Positions 15,977 to 24,438 are shown, counted from the first letter of the stretch. The stretch is DNA of 64,000 nucleotides from DASUWK01 sp036378435 (GCA_036378435.1 DASUWK010000067.1:1-64000); one strand, 5' to 3'. Notes: generated by a model from the letters alone, not told the origin. A program made the numbers and translations.

Positions 15977-16561
15977 ATCCGATCCAACCCCCTCGCCCTG
16001 GTGATCCTGACGCTGCTCTCGGAGGCGCCGATGCACCCCTACGAGATGCAGGTCAAGATGCGCGAACGCGGGCACCGGCGGGTGGTCCGGATCAAGGCGG
16101 CGTCGATCTACGACACAGTGGGGCGCCTCGTCCGGCACGGGCTCGCCGAGGTCGTGGAGACCAGCCGCGAAGGCCGCCGACCCGAGCGGACCGTGTACCG
16201 CCTCACGGAGGCGGGCCACGACGAGATGCTCGCCTGGCTGCGCGACCTGATCGAGAAGCCGGTCGCGGACTTCCGCTCCTTCGAGGCCGGGCTGACGTTC
16301 CTGGTCGCGCTGGAGGACAAGGACCTCGCGATCGAGCTGCTGACGCGGCGAGCCAAGACCTTGAGCGAGGACATCGCGGCGAGCGACGCGACCCTCGCCG
16401 AAATCCACGGCGTGCCGCGCATGTTCCTGATCGAGGAGGAGTACGCGCAGGCGCTCCGCCGGGCTGAGCTGGAGTGGGTGCGCGGCATCGTCGACGAGCT
16501 GAAGAGCGGCCGCCTCGAGTGGCCGGAATTTCCCGTCTGGGAAGAAAGGAGGGACCAATGA
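15962..16561 (+). CDS. PadR-family transcriptional regulator
   Basis: A 199-residue PadR-s1/Vir-type repressor. The N-terminal winged helix (about residues 8-85) contains LVILTLLSEAPMHPYEMQ, KAASIYDTVGRLVRHGL and RTVYRLTEAG. The C-terminal helical dimerisation domain is full length. It overlaps the following exporter gene by ATGA, and such pairs are classic drug-responsive repressor/efflux operons. The start lies only about 10 bases after the predicted transcription start, without a Shine-Dalgarno. Confidence 0.9.
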   Translation: MSTSRIRSNPLALVILTLLSEAPMHPYEMQVKMRERGHRRVVRIKAASIYDTVGRLVRHGLAEVVETSREGRRPERTVYRLTEAGHDEMLAWLRDLIEKPVADFRSFEAGLTFLVALEDKDLAIELLTRRAKTLSEDIAASDATLAEIHGVPRMFLIEEEYAQALRRAELEWVRGIVDELKSGRLEWPEFPVWEERRDQ

Positions 16562-18159
16562 CCGAAGGACGCCAGTACAACCCCTGGCTCGCGATGGCGG
16601 TGCTGAGCCTCGGCCTGTTCATGACCCTGCTGGACCTGACCATCGTTAACATCGCCGTCCCGTCGATCCTCACCGGCCTCAACGCGACCCTCGACCAGGT
16701 GCTCTGGGTGCTGAACGGCTACAGCCTCTTCTATGCCGTGCTGCTGATCACCTGCGGCCGCCTGGGCGACGTCTTCGGACCGCGCAACATGTTCGCTACC
16801 GGCATCGTCGTCTTCACCGCCGCCTCGATGTTCAGCGGCCTCGCCCAGAACCCCGCCGAGCTGATCATCTCGCGGGGGCTGCAGGGCCTCGGCGCGGCCA
16901 TGCTGGCGCCGCAGAGCTTGCCGATCATGCTCTCCCTCTTCCCCGCCGAGCGCCGCGGCGGCGTCTTCGCGATCTACGGCGTGCTCGCGGGCATCGCCGT
17001 GCTGGCCGGCCCCACCCTGGGCGGCTGGTTGGTCACCAGCTTCGGCTGGCGGTGGATCTTCTACGTCAACCTGCCGATCGGCATCGTGACGCTCGTGCTC
17101 GCCCTCCTCTGGGTGCCCGACCTGCGGGTTGGCCTGCGCCACAAGCTCGACTGGCTGGGCGTGCTGCTGGTGACCGGCGGTCTGCTGGGCGTCGTCTTCG
17201 GCCTGATCGAGGGCGAGCGCTACAACTGGGGCCCGGTCGCCGGCTTCGTCTCGATCCCGCTGATCATCGCCACCGGCGTGGTGCTGCTGGCCGTCTTCCT
17301 CTTCCAGCAGGCGAGGCGGCAGGGTTCGGAGCCGCTGGTCCCCTTCGCGGTCTTCCGCGACCGCAACTTCACGCTGATGGCCCTCGTGCTCTGCGCGATG
17401 GGCTTCGCGATCCTCGGCGTCTTCCTCCCCACCACGATCTTCCTGCAGTCGGTGCTCGGCCTCTCCGCCGTCGCGGCCGGCCTGACCGTGGCGCCGCAGC
17501 CGATCGCGATGATGTTCACCTCCGGCCTGGCCGGAGGGCTCAGCCAGCGCATCAGCGGCAAGTACTTCCTGATCCCGGGCCTGCTGCTCTTCGCCGCGGG
17601 CGTCGCCTACATCGCCTGGGCGGCCGCCGCGGACGCCGGCCGCTGGGCCTTCCTGCCCGGTCTGATCGTCAGCGGCTTCGGCCTGGGCTTCGTGTGGACG
17701 CCCGTGTTCAGCCTCGCGACGCGCGACCTGCGGCCCGAGCTCGGCGGCGTCGCCGCCGGCGTGATCAACACGATCCAGGAGCTGGGCACGGTGATCGCGT
17801 CAGCGGCCGTCGGCGCGCTGCTGCAGAACCGGCTCGCCGCCTCCCTGCACACGCAGGCCGTGCACTACTCCTCCGCTCTGCCGCCTGCGGCGCGCGACCG
17901 TTTCGTGGCGGGTTTCTCCTCGGCCGCGCACACCGGGTTCCAGGTGGGCGCCCACCAGACCGGCGCGTCGCTGCCGGCGCAGTTCGCCGCGATCGCCAAC
18001 GCCGTGTTCACCCACGCGTTCAGCGACGCGATGAAGGCGACGCTGCCCCTGCCGATCGGGATCATCCTGCTGGCCGTCGTCGCCACGTTCTTCGCGCGAG
18101 CGAGCAAGCTCAGCGCGTCGACTCAGCCGGTGGGCGAGGCTTCGACGACCGCAGCTTAA
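16558..18159 (+). CDS. DHA2-family MFS drug exporter (14 TM)
   Basis: A 533-residue drug:H+ antiporter of the EmrB/QacA type. It shows the DHA2 motifs LDLTIVNIAVPSI in TM1, GRLGDVFGPRNMF in loop 2-3 and GPTLGGWLV in TM5 (motif C), with about 14 hydrophobic segments. The start is fixed by a strong Shine-Dalgarno (GAAAGGAGG) and the ATGA overlap with padR. It probably exports the ligand that releases PadR. Twin palindromes follow the stop. Confidence 0.92.
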   Translation: MTEGRQYNPWLAMAVLSLGLFMTLLDLTIVNIAVPSILTGLNATLDQVLWVLNGYSLFYAVLLITCGRLGDVFGPRNMFATGIVVFTAASMFSGLAQNPAELIISRGLQGLGAAMLAPQSLPIMLSLFPAERRGGVFAIYGVLAGIAVLAGPTLGGWLVTSFGWRWIFYVNLPIGIVTLVLALLWVPDLRVGLRHKLDWLGVLLVTGGLLGVVFGLIEGERYNWGPVAGFVSIPLIIATGVVLLAVFLFQQARRQGSEPLVPFAVFRDRNFTLMALVLCAMGFAILGVFLPTTIFLQSVLGLSAVAAGLTVAPQPIAMMFTSGLAGGLSQRISGKYFLIPGLLLFAAGVAYIAWAAAADAGRWAFLPGLIVSGFGLGFVWTPVFSLATRDLRPELGGVAAGVINTIQELGTVIASAAVGALLQNRLAASLHTQAVHYSSALPPAARDRFVAGFSSAAHTGFQVGAHQTGASLPAQFAAIANAVFTHAFSDAMKATLPLPIGIILLAVVATFFARASKLSASTQPVGEASTTAA

Positions 18160-18164
18160 CAATA

Positions 18165-18235
18165 AAGGGGCCCGCGGCCGGCCGCGGGGCCCTTCCGTGG
18201 AGCTTGATAGGCCCCGCGGCCGGCCGCGGGCCTTT
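18165..18235. terminator. Twin palindrome / bidirectional terminator-like element
   Basis: Two GC hairpins, each built on CCCGCGGCCGGCCGCGGG. The first (18165-18194) is flanked by AA/TT and the second (18209-18235) ends CTTT. They are separated by a spacer containing AGCTTGATAGG, between the convergent MFS and hydrolase genes. A near-identical pair occurs at 60807-60877. Confidence 0.65.
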
Positions 18236-18239
18236 CGAG

Positions 18240-20444
18240 CTAGCCGTCGGCTGAAAGCGCCGGGCAGTCGCCGCTCGCCGGGAACGGCTGCCGGTTCGGC
18301 TGCTGGCCCAGCGAGGGGTCGCCGTAGTGGAGGCACTCGAAGTTGCCCGGGTTCGCGACCGGGAACTCGAACCACGCCGGGTTCGTGTTCACGACCTGGC
18401 CCGTGCTGAGGAAGATCCCGAGCAGCTGCTCGCCCGAGGTGCGCCCCGACAGGGTCGGGTCGGCCAGCCAGCCGTGCGGGTCGGACGAGTAGGTCGGTGT
18501 CTTGTCGTTCCGGTAGTAGAGAACCCGGTCGAAGAGGTCCCCGGCTCGATAGAGCACACCGGCGGTCGGGTTGGGCACCGTCCCATCCCCGTAGGCCGAT
18601 TCGAACAGCACGTTCTTGGGGTTCGTCGCCCAGGCGAGGTCGGGCCGCAGGCGGATGCGCGGCGCGAACGTCTCCGGGCTACCCATCCGGTCGTACCAGT
18701 CCGTGTCGCCGAACGTCTCCTGGAGCGCGAACGCGCCCGCGTGGCTGATGACCTCGGGCGCATCGCTGCGCAGCGGCAGGTCTTCCGTGAAGCCGTTCAG
18801 GCCAGGCCCGCCGTTGAGCTCGCTCGGCTTTGTGCGCCCCAGGGCGGCGGCGACGTCGGCTCGGAATCCCGACTCGCGCGCGATGTCGGCGATCGGGCCG
18901 CCGGGCACGTTCATCAGCGCCTGGTGGATCAGCGGGTCGGTGCCCGTGAGCATCGTCCCGTAGATGCCGCCGAAGCTCAGCCCGTAGTACATCGGGTTGC
19001 CCTTGACGAGGTTCGAGCCGATCCCGGCGATCGTGAGGCCGGAGGTGAGTGAGCGCGCCAGCGCCATGTTGTCGACCGTGGTCTGGACGAGGCCCGACTC
19101 GAGGCCGTCGAGCGGCTTGCGACTCGGCAGCTCGGTCGTGCAGGCGGTGGTGGTGCAGTGGCCGGTCGGCCCCACGCCGTCGTTGAGCCCGTCTCCGATG
19201 AGGCCGTCGCCCTCCAGGTCACGGCCGCGGCCGTGGCTGGAGAACGTCGTCGTCGTGCCGTCGATCGTCGTGACCTGCGTCTTGCTCTGTGGGCCGAAGC
19301 CGTGCCCGGACGGATCGGTGGCCACGGTGAGGATGCCGAGCGAGGCGTTGTAGTCGGCGGTGACGAAGATGTCATACGCGCTGCGCGTGAAGCCGGGCCC
19401 GTAGATGGCGGCCGGCCAGGGCGGCGGGAACCGGTTGGGGTCGGGCGTCACCACGATGGCGCGAATGCGGTCGGCGCCCAGCGCGGCGGGCGTCTGGGTG
19501 GTCCCCACGACTGGTATCTGCCCGTCGGTGAAGCCGTTCGGGTCATCCTGGTGGCCCGTGCTCGACGCGTACTGGTAGCGCGGCGAGAGGAAGCTGCCGA
19601 AAGCGAAGTAGCCGGCGGACCCGGGCGGGATGAGCACCGGCACGGCGCTCGACTGCGTCGCCCCGTTCACGTTGACCTGGTCGATGCGGACGATGCTGTT
19701 CTGCGGCAGCTGGCCGCTCAGGCTGGGGCCGAGCATGGCGGTGTTGAAGACGCCGTCGAACGTGATGCCCTTGTTCGCGATGCCAGCCTGCGAATAGGCG
19801 AGGCCGCTGTCCAGCGACTTGCGGATCTTGACCAGCTCGCTGCTGGCGGTGCGCGTCGTGAACGTGGCGGTGCAGCCCCCGCTGCAGGCGCTGACGGACT
19901 TGCCCGAGGTGTCCCGGATCCCGTTCGTGACGTGGATGACGTAGGTCGTGTCCTCCTGCAGGAATGCGTCGGCGATGCCCGCGAGGATGTTGCTCGTGGG
20001 ATCGAACGTCAGCTGACGCAGCCCGCTCTTGAAGCCGTTCGCGCCGGTGATGTAGAAGTCGTCGACCGTCACGCTGCTGAGGTCGATCGGGCCGGTGAAC
20101 GGCACCGTGACGCGCGGCTGCAGGTCGAAGCCGTCGAGCGTGTTGAGCTCGGCGGCCGCGTCACAGAGCGAGTAGTCGGCCGTGGTGCAGCCCGGCTGGA
20201 TCTGGCCCTGGTACCGCGGGAAGTCGCGTCCCTGTACCAGGTTGACGCGGTGGCCGGTGAGCTGGGTACGGTCGCGCGTCAGGAAGAAGTTGTCAGGGAA
20301 GATGCGCGTGTACAGGCTCTGGCCGCGCACGACGGCTGTACCCGTGCCGGCGTTGACGGCGAACGTCCCGATGCCGGCCAGAAGGGCGACCGCCGCCACC
20401 AGCGTGACGGCGCGCCTAAGCGAACCTCCCGCGATATCTCCCAC
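18240..20444 (-). CDS. Secreted alpha/beta hydrolase (extracellular lipase-like) with Ig-like N-terminal region
   Basis: A 734-residue protein with an N-terminal signal/anchor (about residues 12-32). A beta-rich region (about 90-230) follows that resembles the Ig-like N-terminus of Pla/VolA-type lipases (PRVTVPFTGPIDLSS, TTYVIHVTNGIRD). The catalytic part contains the nucleophile elbow YYGLSFGGIYG (GxSxG); candidate acid and base are the Asp in YGDGTVPN and the His in SDPHGWL. It is probably secreted and lipolytic or esterolytic, but the substrate is unknown. GTG start. Confidence 0.75.
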   Translation of the reverse strand: MGDIAGGSLRRAVTLVAAVALLAGIGTFAVNAGTGTAVVRGQSLYTRIFPDNFFLTRDRTQLTGHRVNLVQGRDFPRYQGQIQPGCTTADYSLCDAAAELNTLDGFDLQPRVTVPFTGPIDLSSVTVDDFYITGANGFKSGLRQLTFDPTSNILAGIADAFLQEDTTYVIHVTNGIRDTSGKSVSACSGGCTATFTTRTASSELVKIRKSLDSGLAYSQAGIANKGITFDGVFNTAMLGPSLSGQLPQNSIVRIDQVNVNGATQSSAVPVLIPPGSAGYFAFGSFLSPRYQYASSTGHQDDPNGFTDGQIPVVGTTQTPAALGADRIRAIVVTPDPNRFPPPWPAAIYGPGFTRSAYDIFVTADYNASLGILTVATDPSGHGFGPQSKTQVTTIDGTTTTFSSHGRGRDLEGDGLIGDGLNDGVGPTGHCTTTACTTELPSRKPLDGLESGLVQTTVDNMALARSLTSGLTIAGIGSNLVKGNPMYYGLSFGGIYGTMLTGTDPLIHQALMNVPGGPIADIARESGFRADVAAALGRTKPSELNGGPGLNGFTEDLPLRSDAPEVISHAGAFALQETFGDTDWYDRMGSPETFAPRIRLRPDLAWATNPKNVLFESAYGDGTVPNPTAGVLYRAGDLFDRVLYYRNDKTPTYSSDPHGWLADPTLSGRTSGEQLLGIFLSTGQVVNTNPAWFEFPVANPGNFECLHYGDPSLGQQPNRQPFPASGDCPALSADG

Positions 20445-20592
20445 GCAGTACCAGACCGTACCGGGACGATCGCGCCGGGATCAAGGTTCCGAGTTCGCGG
20501 ACGCGTGCGCGGGCTGGGCGGATGCACTAACCTAGCCCGCGGTTTTTGCCGGTTCTCCGAACCGGTTCCATTGAGCAAGGGGGTTGTCGCAC

Positions 20593-21228
20593 ATGGCCTG
20601 GAGCCTTAAGGCCAGCTACTACGAGGCCTGCAACTGCGCGCTCGGCTGCGCCTGCAACATGAGCGGGTTCCCGAGCGACGGCAAGTGCGAGGGCACGCTC
20701 GCCTTCAACGTTCACGAGGGCAACAAGGACGGCGTCGACCTGGCGGGAGCGAAAGCTGCCGGAGCCGCCAAGTGGCCCGGCGCGATCCATGAGGGCAACG
20801 GGACGGTCGTCCTCTTCATCGACGGCAACCCTGAGCAGCAGAAGGCGCTCGCCGACATCCTGACGGCGCAGGATCCCGGCCTGCCCTGGGAGATCATCGC
20901 GGGCACCATGACCAGCGTCCACGGGCCCTTCTTCGAGCACATCGACATCGAGGACCAGAGCGGCGGCGCGCTCGTCAAGGTCGGCGACAAACTGCACATC
21001 CAGATCGAGACGTTCAAGAACCCGGTCAACGGCGAGAACCACGAGCCGCACATGGTGCTGAAGGACGGGTTCATCTTCCAGGACGGGCTCATCGGGACCA
21101 CCTCCACCAACCGCCTCGACGCGGACGGTGTGACCTTCGACCACCCCGGCCGGAACTCGTACCGCGCGGAGGTCGAGTGGTCTAGCGCCAACCGGATGGC
21201 GCCCATGGAGGCGGCCGGCCGCTTCTAG
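20593..21228 (+). CDS. DUF1326 protein, Cys-rich N-terminus
   Basis: A 211-residue soluble protein of the DUF1326 family. The N-terminus carries a cluster of cysteines, YYEACNCALGCACNMSG, followed by one more in GKCEG, suggesting metal or Fe-S binding. The ATG at 20593 follows AAGGGGG at about 9 bases; a TTG 9 bases upstream is an alternative. It lies 9 bases before a DUF2182 membrane-protein gene, a pairing seen in many genomes whose function is unknown. Confidence 0.85.
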   Translation: MAWSLKASYYEACNCALGCACNMSGFPSDGKCEGTLAFNVHEGNKDGVDLAGAKAAGAAKWPGAIHEGNGTVVLFIDGNPEQQKALADILTAQDPGLPWEIIAGTMTSVHGPFFEHIDIEDQSGGALVKVGDKLHIQIETFKNPVNGENHEPHMVLKDGFIFQDGLIGTTSTNRLDADGVTFDHPGRNSYRAEVEWSSANRMAPMEAAGRF

Positions 21229-21237
21229 AGCTCGCAA

Positions 21238-22059
21238 TTGAGCCAAGCGCAGGCAGCGAGCGCGGTGTCGGCAGGGACGCCGCGCTCCGCCTACTCCGTC
21301 CTGGAGCGCCGGGCGACGGCCGCGTTCGTCGGGCTGCTCGTCGTGCTCGCCGCCCTGGCGTGGTGGTCGACGATCGGCACCTCGCGCAGCATGTCGATGA
21401 TGGCCATGGGCCTGGCGCAGGTCGGGTCGGCCATGGCCTTCTCCATCAGCGTGCCGCTGTTCCTCGGGATGTGGGTCGTGATGATGGTCGCGATGATGTT
21501 CCCCACCATTGCGCCCGTGGTCCTGCTCCACCGGATGGTGGTCTCCAGGCGAGGTGAGGGCCCGCTGCTGTCGATCGCGTTCGGGGCCGGCTACCTGCTG
21601 GTCTGGGCGGCGGTCGGCTTCATCCCGCTGATAGCGCTGCTCGCCTTCAGGTCGGTGTCGATGGGCGCCGCCTGGGTCGCGCCGGCGAGCGGGGCCGTGC
21701 TCGTCATCGCCGGCGTCTACCAGTTCACGCGCTGGAAGGAGACGTGCCAGAAGGCGTGTCAGAGCCCGATGACATTCCTGATGACGCACGACTTCGGCCG
21801 CGGCGCGGCCGGCGCGGCGCGCACCGGCTGGTCGCACGGTCTCTACTGCCTCGGCTGCTGCTGGGCGCTGATGGCCGTGCTCTTCGTCGTCGGGCTGATG
21901 AACCTGGCCTGGATGGCGGCCATCGCGGCGATCTTCCTGGTCGAGAAGCACTGGCACCACGGGCTCACGCTAGCTCGAGTCGTCGGGGCTGTGCTGATAG
22001 CGGGCGGGGTGGCCGTGCTCGTCCATCCGGCTCTGCTCGGAGCTCTCGCCGGGTCCTGA
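21238..22059 (+). CDS. DUF2182 predicted metal-binding membrane protein
   Basis: 273 residues with about six or seven transmembrane segments. The family signature is visible: Met-rich MMVAMMFPT, then a Cys pair in ETCQKAC and CLGCCWALM, with His-rich EKHWHHG near the end. These Met, Cys and His positions suggest transition-metal handling. It uses a TTG start and is probably cotranscribed with the DUF1326 gene. The mer-type regulator gene follows immediately, so a metal-related role is favoured (inference). Confidence 0.85.
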   Translation: MSQAQAASAVSAGTPRSAYSVLERRATAAFVGLLVVLAALAWWSTIGTSRSMSMMAMGLAQVGSAMAFSISVPLFLGMWVVMMVAMMFPTIAPVVLLHRMVVSRRGEGPLLSIAFGAGYLLVWAAVGFIPLIALLAFRSVSMGAAWVAPASGAVLVIAGVYQFTRWKETCQKACQSPMTFLMTHDFGRGAAGAARTGWSHGLYCLGCCWALMAVLFVVGLMNLAWMAAIAAIFLVEKHWHHGLTLARVVGAVLIAGGVAVLVHPALLGALAGS

Positions 22060-22081
22060 CGGCCGCTTAAGAAAAATTCTC

Positions 22082-22112
22082 TTGACTCTGTACCCAGGTA
22101 CAGGGTTAGCGT
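22082..22112 (+). promoter_or_regulatory. MerR-type promoter/operator with 19-base spacer
   Basis: -35 TTGACT (22082-22087), 19-base spacer, -10 TAGCGT (22107-22112). The spacer holds the perfect dyad CTGTACC-CA-GGTACAG (22088-22103). The overlong spacer with a central dyad is the hallmark of MerR-activated promoters. It drives merR itself, whose ATG is 7 bases after the -10. Confidence 0.85.
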
Positions 22113-22119
22113 GCCGCCT

Positions 22120-22521
22120 ATGCGAACCAGCCAGGTGGCCAAGAAGGCCGGAGTGAACCCGCAGACGCTGCGCTTCTACGAGCGTCGCGGACTGCTGCGC
22201 GAACCGGGCCGAGAGCCGTCCGGCTACCGCGATTACAGCGCTGACAGCGTGCACGCCGTGCGCTTCATCAAGCGCGCCCAGGAGCTCGGCTTCACGCTCG
22301 ACGAGATCGAGTCGCTCCTGCACCTAGCGGCAGGCGGGCCCGAGAACTGCGACGCCGTGATGGTGCTGGCGAAGGAGAAGCTGCGCGTGCTCGACGAGAA
22401 GATCGCGAGCCTGCGGGCGATGCGCGACTCCGTGCGGCGGCTGGTCGCCACGTGTGAGCTGCCGACGGACGAGCGCGACTGCCCGCTCATTCACGCGCTC
22501 GCCGGCGACGGGCTCTCATGA
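22120..22521 (+). CDS. MerR-family regulator with Hg(II)-sensor cysteine triad
   Basis: A 133-residue MerR protein with helix-turn-helix (about residues 2-40: VAKKAGVNPQTLRFYERRGLL), a linker and dimerisation helix. Three cysteines are spaced 35 and 9 residues apart (ENCDAV, ATCELP, RDCPLI), exactly the spacing of Cys82, Cys117 and Cys126 that bind Hg(II) in Tn501/Tn21 MerR. ATG 22120 is preferred over GTG 22111 because it lies 7 bases after the -10 box, giving a leaderless mRNA. An ATGA overlap couples it to the next gene. Confidence 0.88.
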   Translation: MRTSQVAKKAGVNPQTLRFYERRGLLREPGREPSGYRDYSADSVHAVRFIKRAQELGFTLDEIESLLHLAAGGPENCDAVMVLAKEKLRVLDEKIASLRAMRDSVRRLVATCELPTDERDCPLIHALAGDGLS

Positions 22522-22772
22522 CCAGCATCGAGCTCCTCACGAACCCGGGCTGCCCTCACGCCGACGCCGCTCGGCGCCTGCTTGAGCAGTGCCTTGACGA
22601 GCTCGGGCTCGCCGCGCCGGTCACTGAACGAGTCGGCGACTTTCCCTCGCCGACCGTCGTAGTGAACGGCGCCGACGTCATGGGAGCGCCCTCTGCTCGC
22701 GGGGCCTCCTGCCGGCTGGATCCCCCGTCCCGCGAGCGCATCCTCGCCGCCCTCGGCGCGAGTCAGACCTAG
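22518..22772 (+). CDS. Thioredoxin-like small protein of mer-type operons
   Basis: 84 residues with a thioredoxin-like beta-alpha-beta start and a single-Cys CPHA active-site-like motif (NPGCPHADAARRLL), then FPSPTVVVNGADVMG (cis-Pro region) and a late Cys in ASCRLD. Similar short proteins accompany organomercury genes in actinobacteria, as I recall. The ATGA overlap with merR indicates one operon. It could be a thiol carrier or a redox partner; it lacks the CxxC of true thioredoxins. Confidence 0.7.
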   Translation: MTSIELLTNPGCPHADAARRLLEQCLDELGLAAPVTERVGDFPSPTVVVNGADVMGAPSARGASCRLDPPSRERILAALGASQT

Positions 22773-22780
22773 AGGTACCC

Positions 22781-23269
22781 ATGCAAACGCAGCAGCTTCC
22801 ACAGCTCCCGCAAGTCGCCGATCAGTCCTGCGTGAACCGCTCCCTCTGGGGCTGGTCTCCGCCACCGCTGGCGGCGGACACGCCGGTCAAGCGGCTCGTC
22901 GACCGCTGGCTGCCGCGGACCGGCTTCGAGCTGATCGTCTTCTACGCCGTCATCGTGCTGATGCTCAACTTCGCCCTCCACCTCCCGAGGCGCGGCGAGC
23001 TGGCCCTCGACGGGACCGCCGCCCTGCTCGCGGGCGCCTGGTGTGCACTCAACTTCTGGCGCTGCCGTCACGCGCATTGCGTCGTGACCGCGAGCGGCTG
23101 GCTGGTGCTCGCGCTGCTCGCCTTCGGCGAGGCCGGCCTCGGCCGATCCTTGATCCACGGAGACGAGCAGCTCATCTTCCTTGCCGTCCTGCCAGTCGGC
23201 GTGGCGTTCGAGTTCGCGTGGTCCAGGGCTCGCGGCAGCAACGCGATCGGAGGCTGCCTGCCGGCCTGA
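22781..23269 (+). CDS. Cys-containing membrane protein in the merR operon
   Basis: 162 residues with about four hydrophobic segments (about 50-68, 78-92, 103-118 and 130-148). Cysteines and histidines cluster at one membrane face: WCALNFWRCRHAHC. The pattern could bind a soft metal. It starts 8 bases after the thioredoxin-like gene with an AGAGG ribosome site, so it belongs to the merR operon. It has no similarity I can see to MerT, MerC or MerF, so transport is only a guess. Confidence 0.65.
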   Translation: MQTQQLPQLPQVADQSCVNRSLWGWSPPPLAADTPVKRLVDRWLPRTGFELIVFYAVIVLMLNFALHLPRRGELALDGTAALLAGAWCALNFWRCRHAHCVVTASGWLVLALLAFGEAGLGRSLIHGDEQLIFLAVLPVGVAFEFAWSRARGSNAIGGCLPA

Positions 23270-23304
23270 GCAGCCGGCAGGCAGGCCTCGGGGAAGCCGG
23301 GGTC

Positions 23305-23640
23305 CTAGCCGGCGAACACCTGCTCCGGCGGCGGGCCCTGCATCGGCTGAGTGAAGTCCACCCCGTGCACCTCTTTGACGGCATCCCGGAACCAGACGTC
23401 GAAGGGGTGGTCGGACATCCCGAGCTTCTGCATCGCGCCGAGCGGATCGCCGTCCAACGTCAGCACCAGCAGCTCGCCCTGCGGGGTCTGCTGCAGGAAC
23501 CACTTCTCGCCGCTCAGACCGACCCGGCGGTGAAAGTCGGCGAACTCCTCACGGCGCGAACCTGAAAGCTCGCCGGCGATCTCGCGCAGCCTCGAGGCGC
23601 CGCCGGGGAGACACGGTAAGGCGATGGCCAAGCTTCCCAC
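23305..23640 (-). CDS. Hypothetical protein of 111 residues
   Basis: A soluble alpha/beta protein that I do not recognise. It has a helical stretch (REEFADFHRRVGLSGEKWFLQ), a strand pair (GELLVLTLDGDP) and DVWFRDAVKEVHGVDF. The arrangement recalls small dimeric ferredoxin-like monooxygenase/DUF6176-type proteins, but this is weak. The GTG start is supported by a strong GAGGAGG 6 bases upstream. It is divergent from a PadR regulator, whose operator lies between them. Confidence 0.7.
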   Translation of the reverse strand: MGSLAIALPCLPGGASRLREIAGELSGSRREEFADFHRRVGLSGEKWFLQQTPQGELLVLTLDGDPLGAMQKLGMSDHPFDVWFRDAVKEVHGVDFTQPMQGPPPEQVFAG

Positions 23641-23669
23641 AGGATTCCTCCTCAGTTCTTTACTACGAT

Positions 23670-23685
23670 CGCACTAAATAGTGCG
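23670..23685. promoter_or_regulatory. Palindromic operator between a hypothetical gene and padR-type gene
   Basis: CGCACTA-AA-TAGTGCG, 7-base perfect arms. It lies 30 bases before the minus-strand gene and 38 bases before the PadR gene, a suitable place for PadR control of both. Confidence 0.6.
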
Positions 23686-23723
23686 GACGCAGTATCGCTG
23701 GCCGAGTACCATCTGTCAAGCCT

Positions 23724-24425
23724 TTGCCTGATCGAACCCTGACCACGACCGGCTACGCGATCCTCGGGGTCCTCGCGATCAAGCCCCGCACCGCATACGA
23801 GCTGGCGGTCGAGATGCGCCACTGCTTCGAGTACTTCTGGCCGCGCGACGACGTGCGCGTGTACTCAGACGCGAAGGAGCTGGCGGCCCGCGGCCTGGCC
23901 ACCTCCGAGCGAGTCATGGTCGGGCGGCGGCCGCGGACCACCTACTCCATCACGCCGGCAGGCAAGCGCGCGCTGAAGAAGTGGCTGGCGCAGCCCTCCC
24001 GCCCGGTGGCGATGGAGTTCGAGGGGCTGATCAAGGTCTATCTCGCCCGCTTCGGCACGCTCGAGCAGCTGCGCGACACCGTGCGGCAGGTCAGCCGCGA
24101 CGCCGAGTACATGCTCAACGTCGCCACCAACGTGCGCGACGTCTATCTGCAGAAGTGCGCGCCGTTCCAGGACGACTACGTCCACGTCTGGTTCTTCGTC
24201 TACGACTTCCTGAGCAGCTACTTCAGGATGCTCGGGGACTGGGCGGCGCGGACCGAGGCCGAGATGGCGGGCTGGGACGACCTGACCCCCGACGCCAAGC
24301 GCGACCGCGCCCTGGCCCTGTTCGACCGCAAGGTCCCCGATGGGAACCTCACGGCCGATTGGGGACGGATCGTCGACGGCGTGCCCGCCATGCCGGGTCA
24401 GTGGCGCAAGCGGCAGCCGGCCTAG
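23724..24425 (+). CDS. PadR-family transcriptional regulator
   Basis: A 233-residue PadR/Vir-type repressor. The N-terminal winged helix contains GYAILGVLAIKPRTAYELA, DAKELAARGLAT and RTTYSITPAGKRALKKWL. The long helical C-terminal domain is typical of the larger class. TTG start; a TACCAT element lies 10 bases upstream. The CGCACTAAATAGTGCG palindrome upstream is its likely operator. The neighbouring divergent 111-residue gene is a probable target. Confidence 0.85.
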   Translation: MPDRTLTTTGYAILGVLAIKPRTAYELAVEMRHCFEYFWPRDDVRVYSDAKELAARGLATSERVMVGRRPRTTYSITPAGKRALKKWLAQPSRPVAMEFEGLIKVYLARFGTLEQLRDTVRQVSRDAEYMLNVATNVRDVYLQKCAPFQDDYVHVWFFVYDFLSSYFRMLGDWAARTEAEMAGWDDLTPDAKRDRALALFDRKVPDGNLTADWGRIVDGVPAMPGQWRKRQPA

Positions 24426-24438
24426 ACCCCCGCGGGTC

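Noticed and set aside
14714..16558. 614-codon minus-strand frame covering tnaA and padR
   Set aside because: Composition is Arg/Gln/His/Asp-rich shadow sequence; the plus strand encodes unmistakable tryptophanase and PadR proteins.
19158..20609. 483-codon plus-strand frame opposite the secreted hydrolase
   Set aside because: It shows shadow-type composition, while the opposite strand has a signal peptide and a GxSxG hydrolase.
22518..22772. merB (organomercurial lyase)
   Set aside because: At 84 residues with a thioredoxin-like pattern it lacks the MerB fold and its catalytic Cys/Asp set; only a mer-associated role is suggested.
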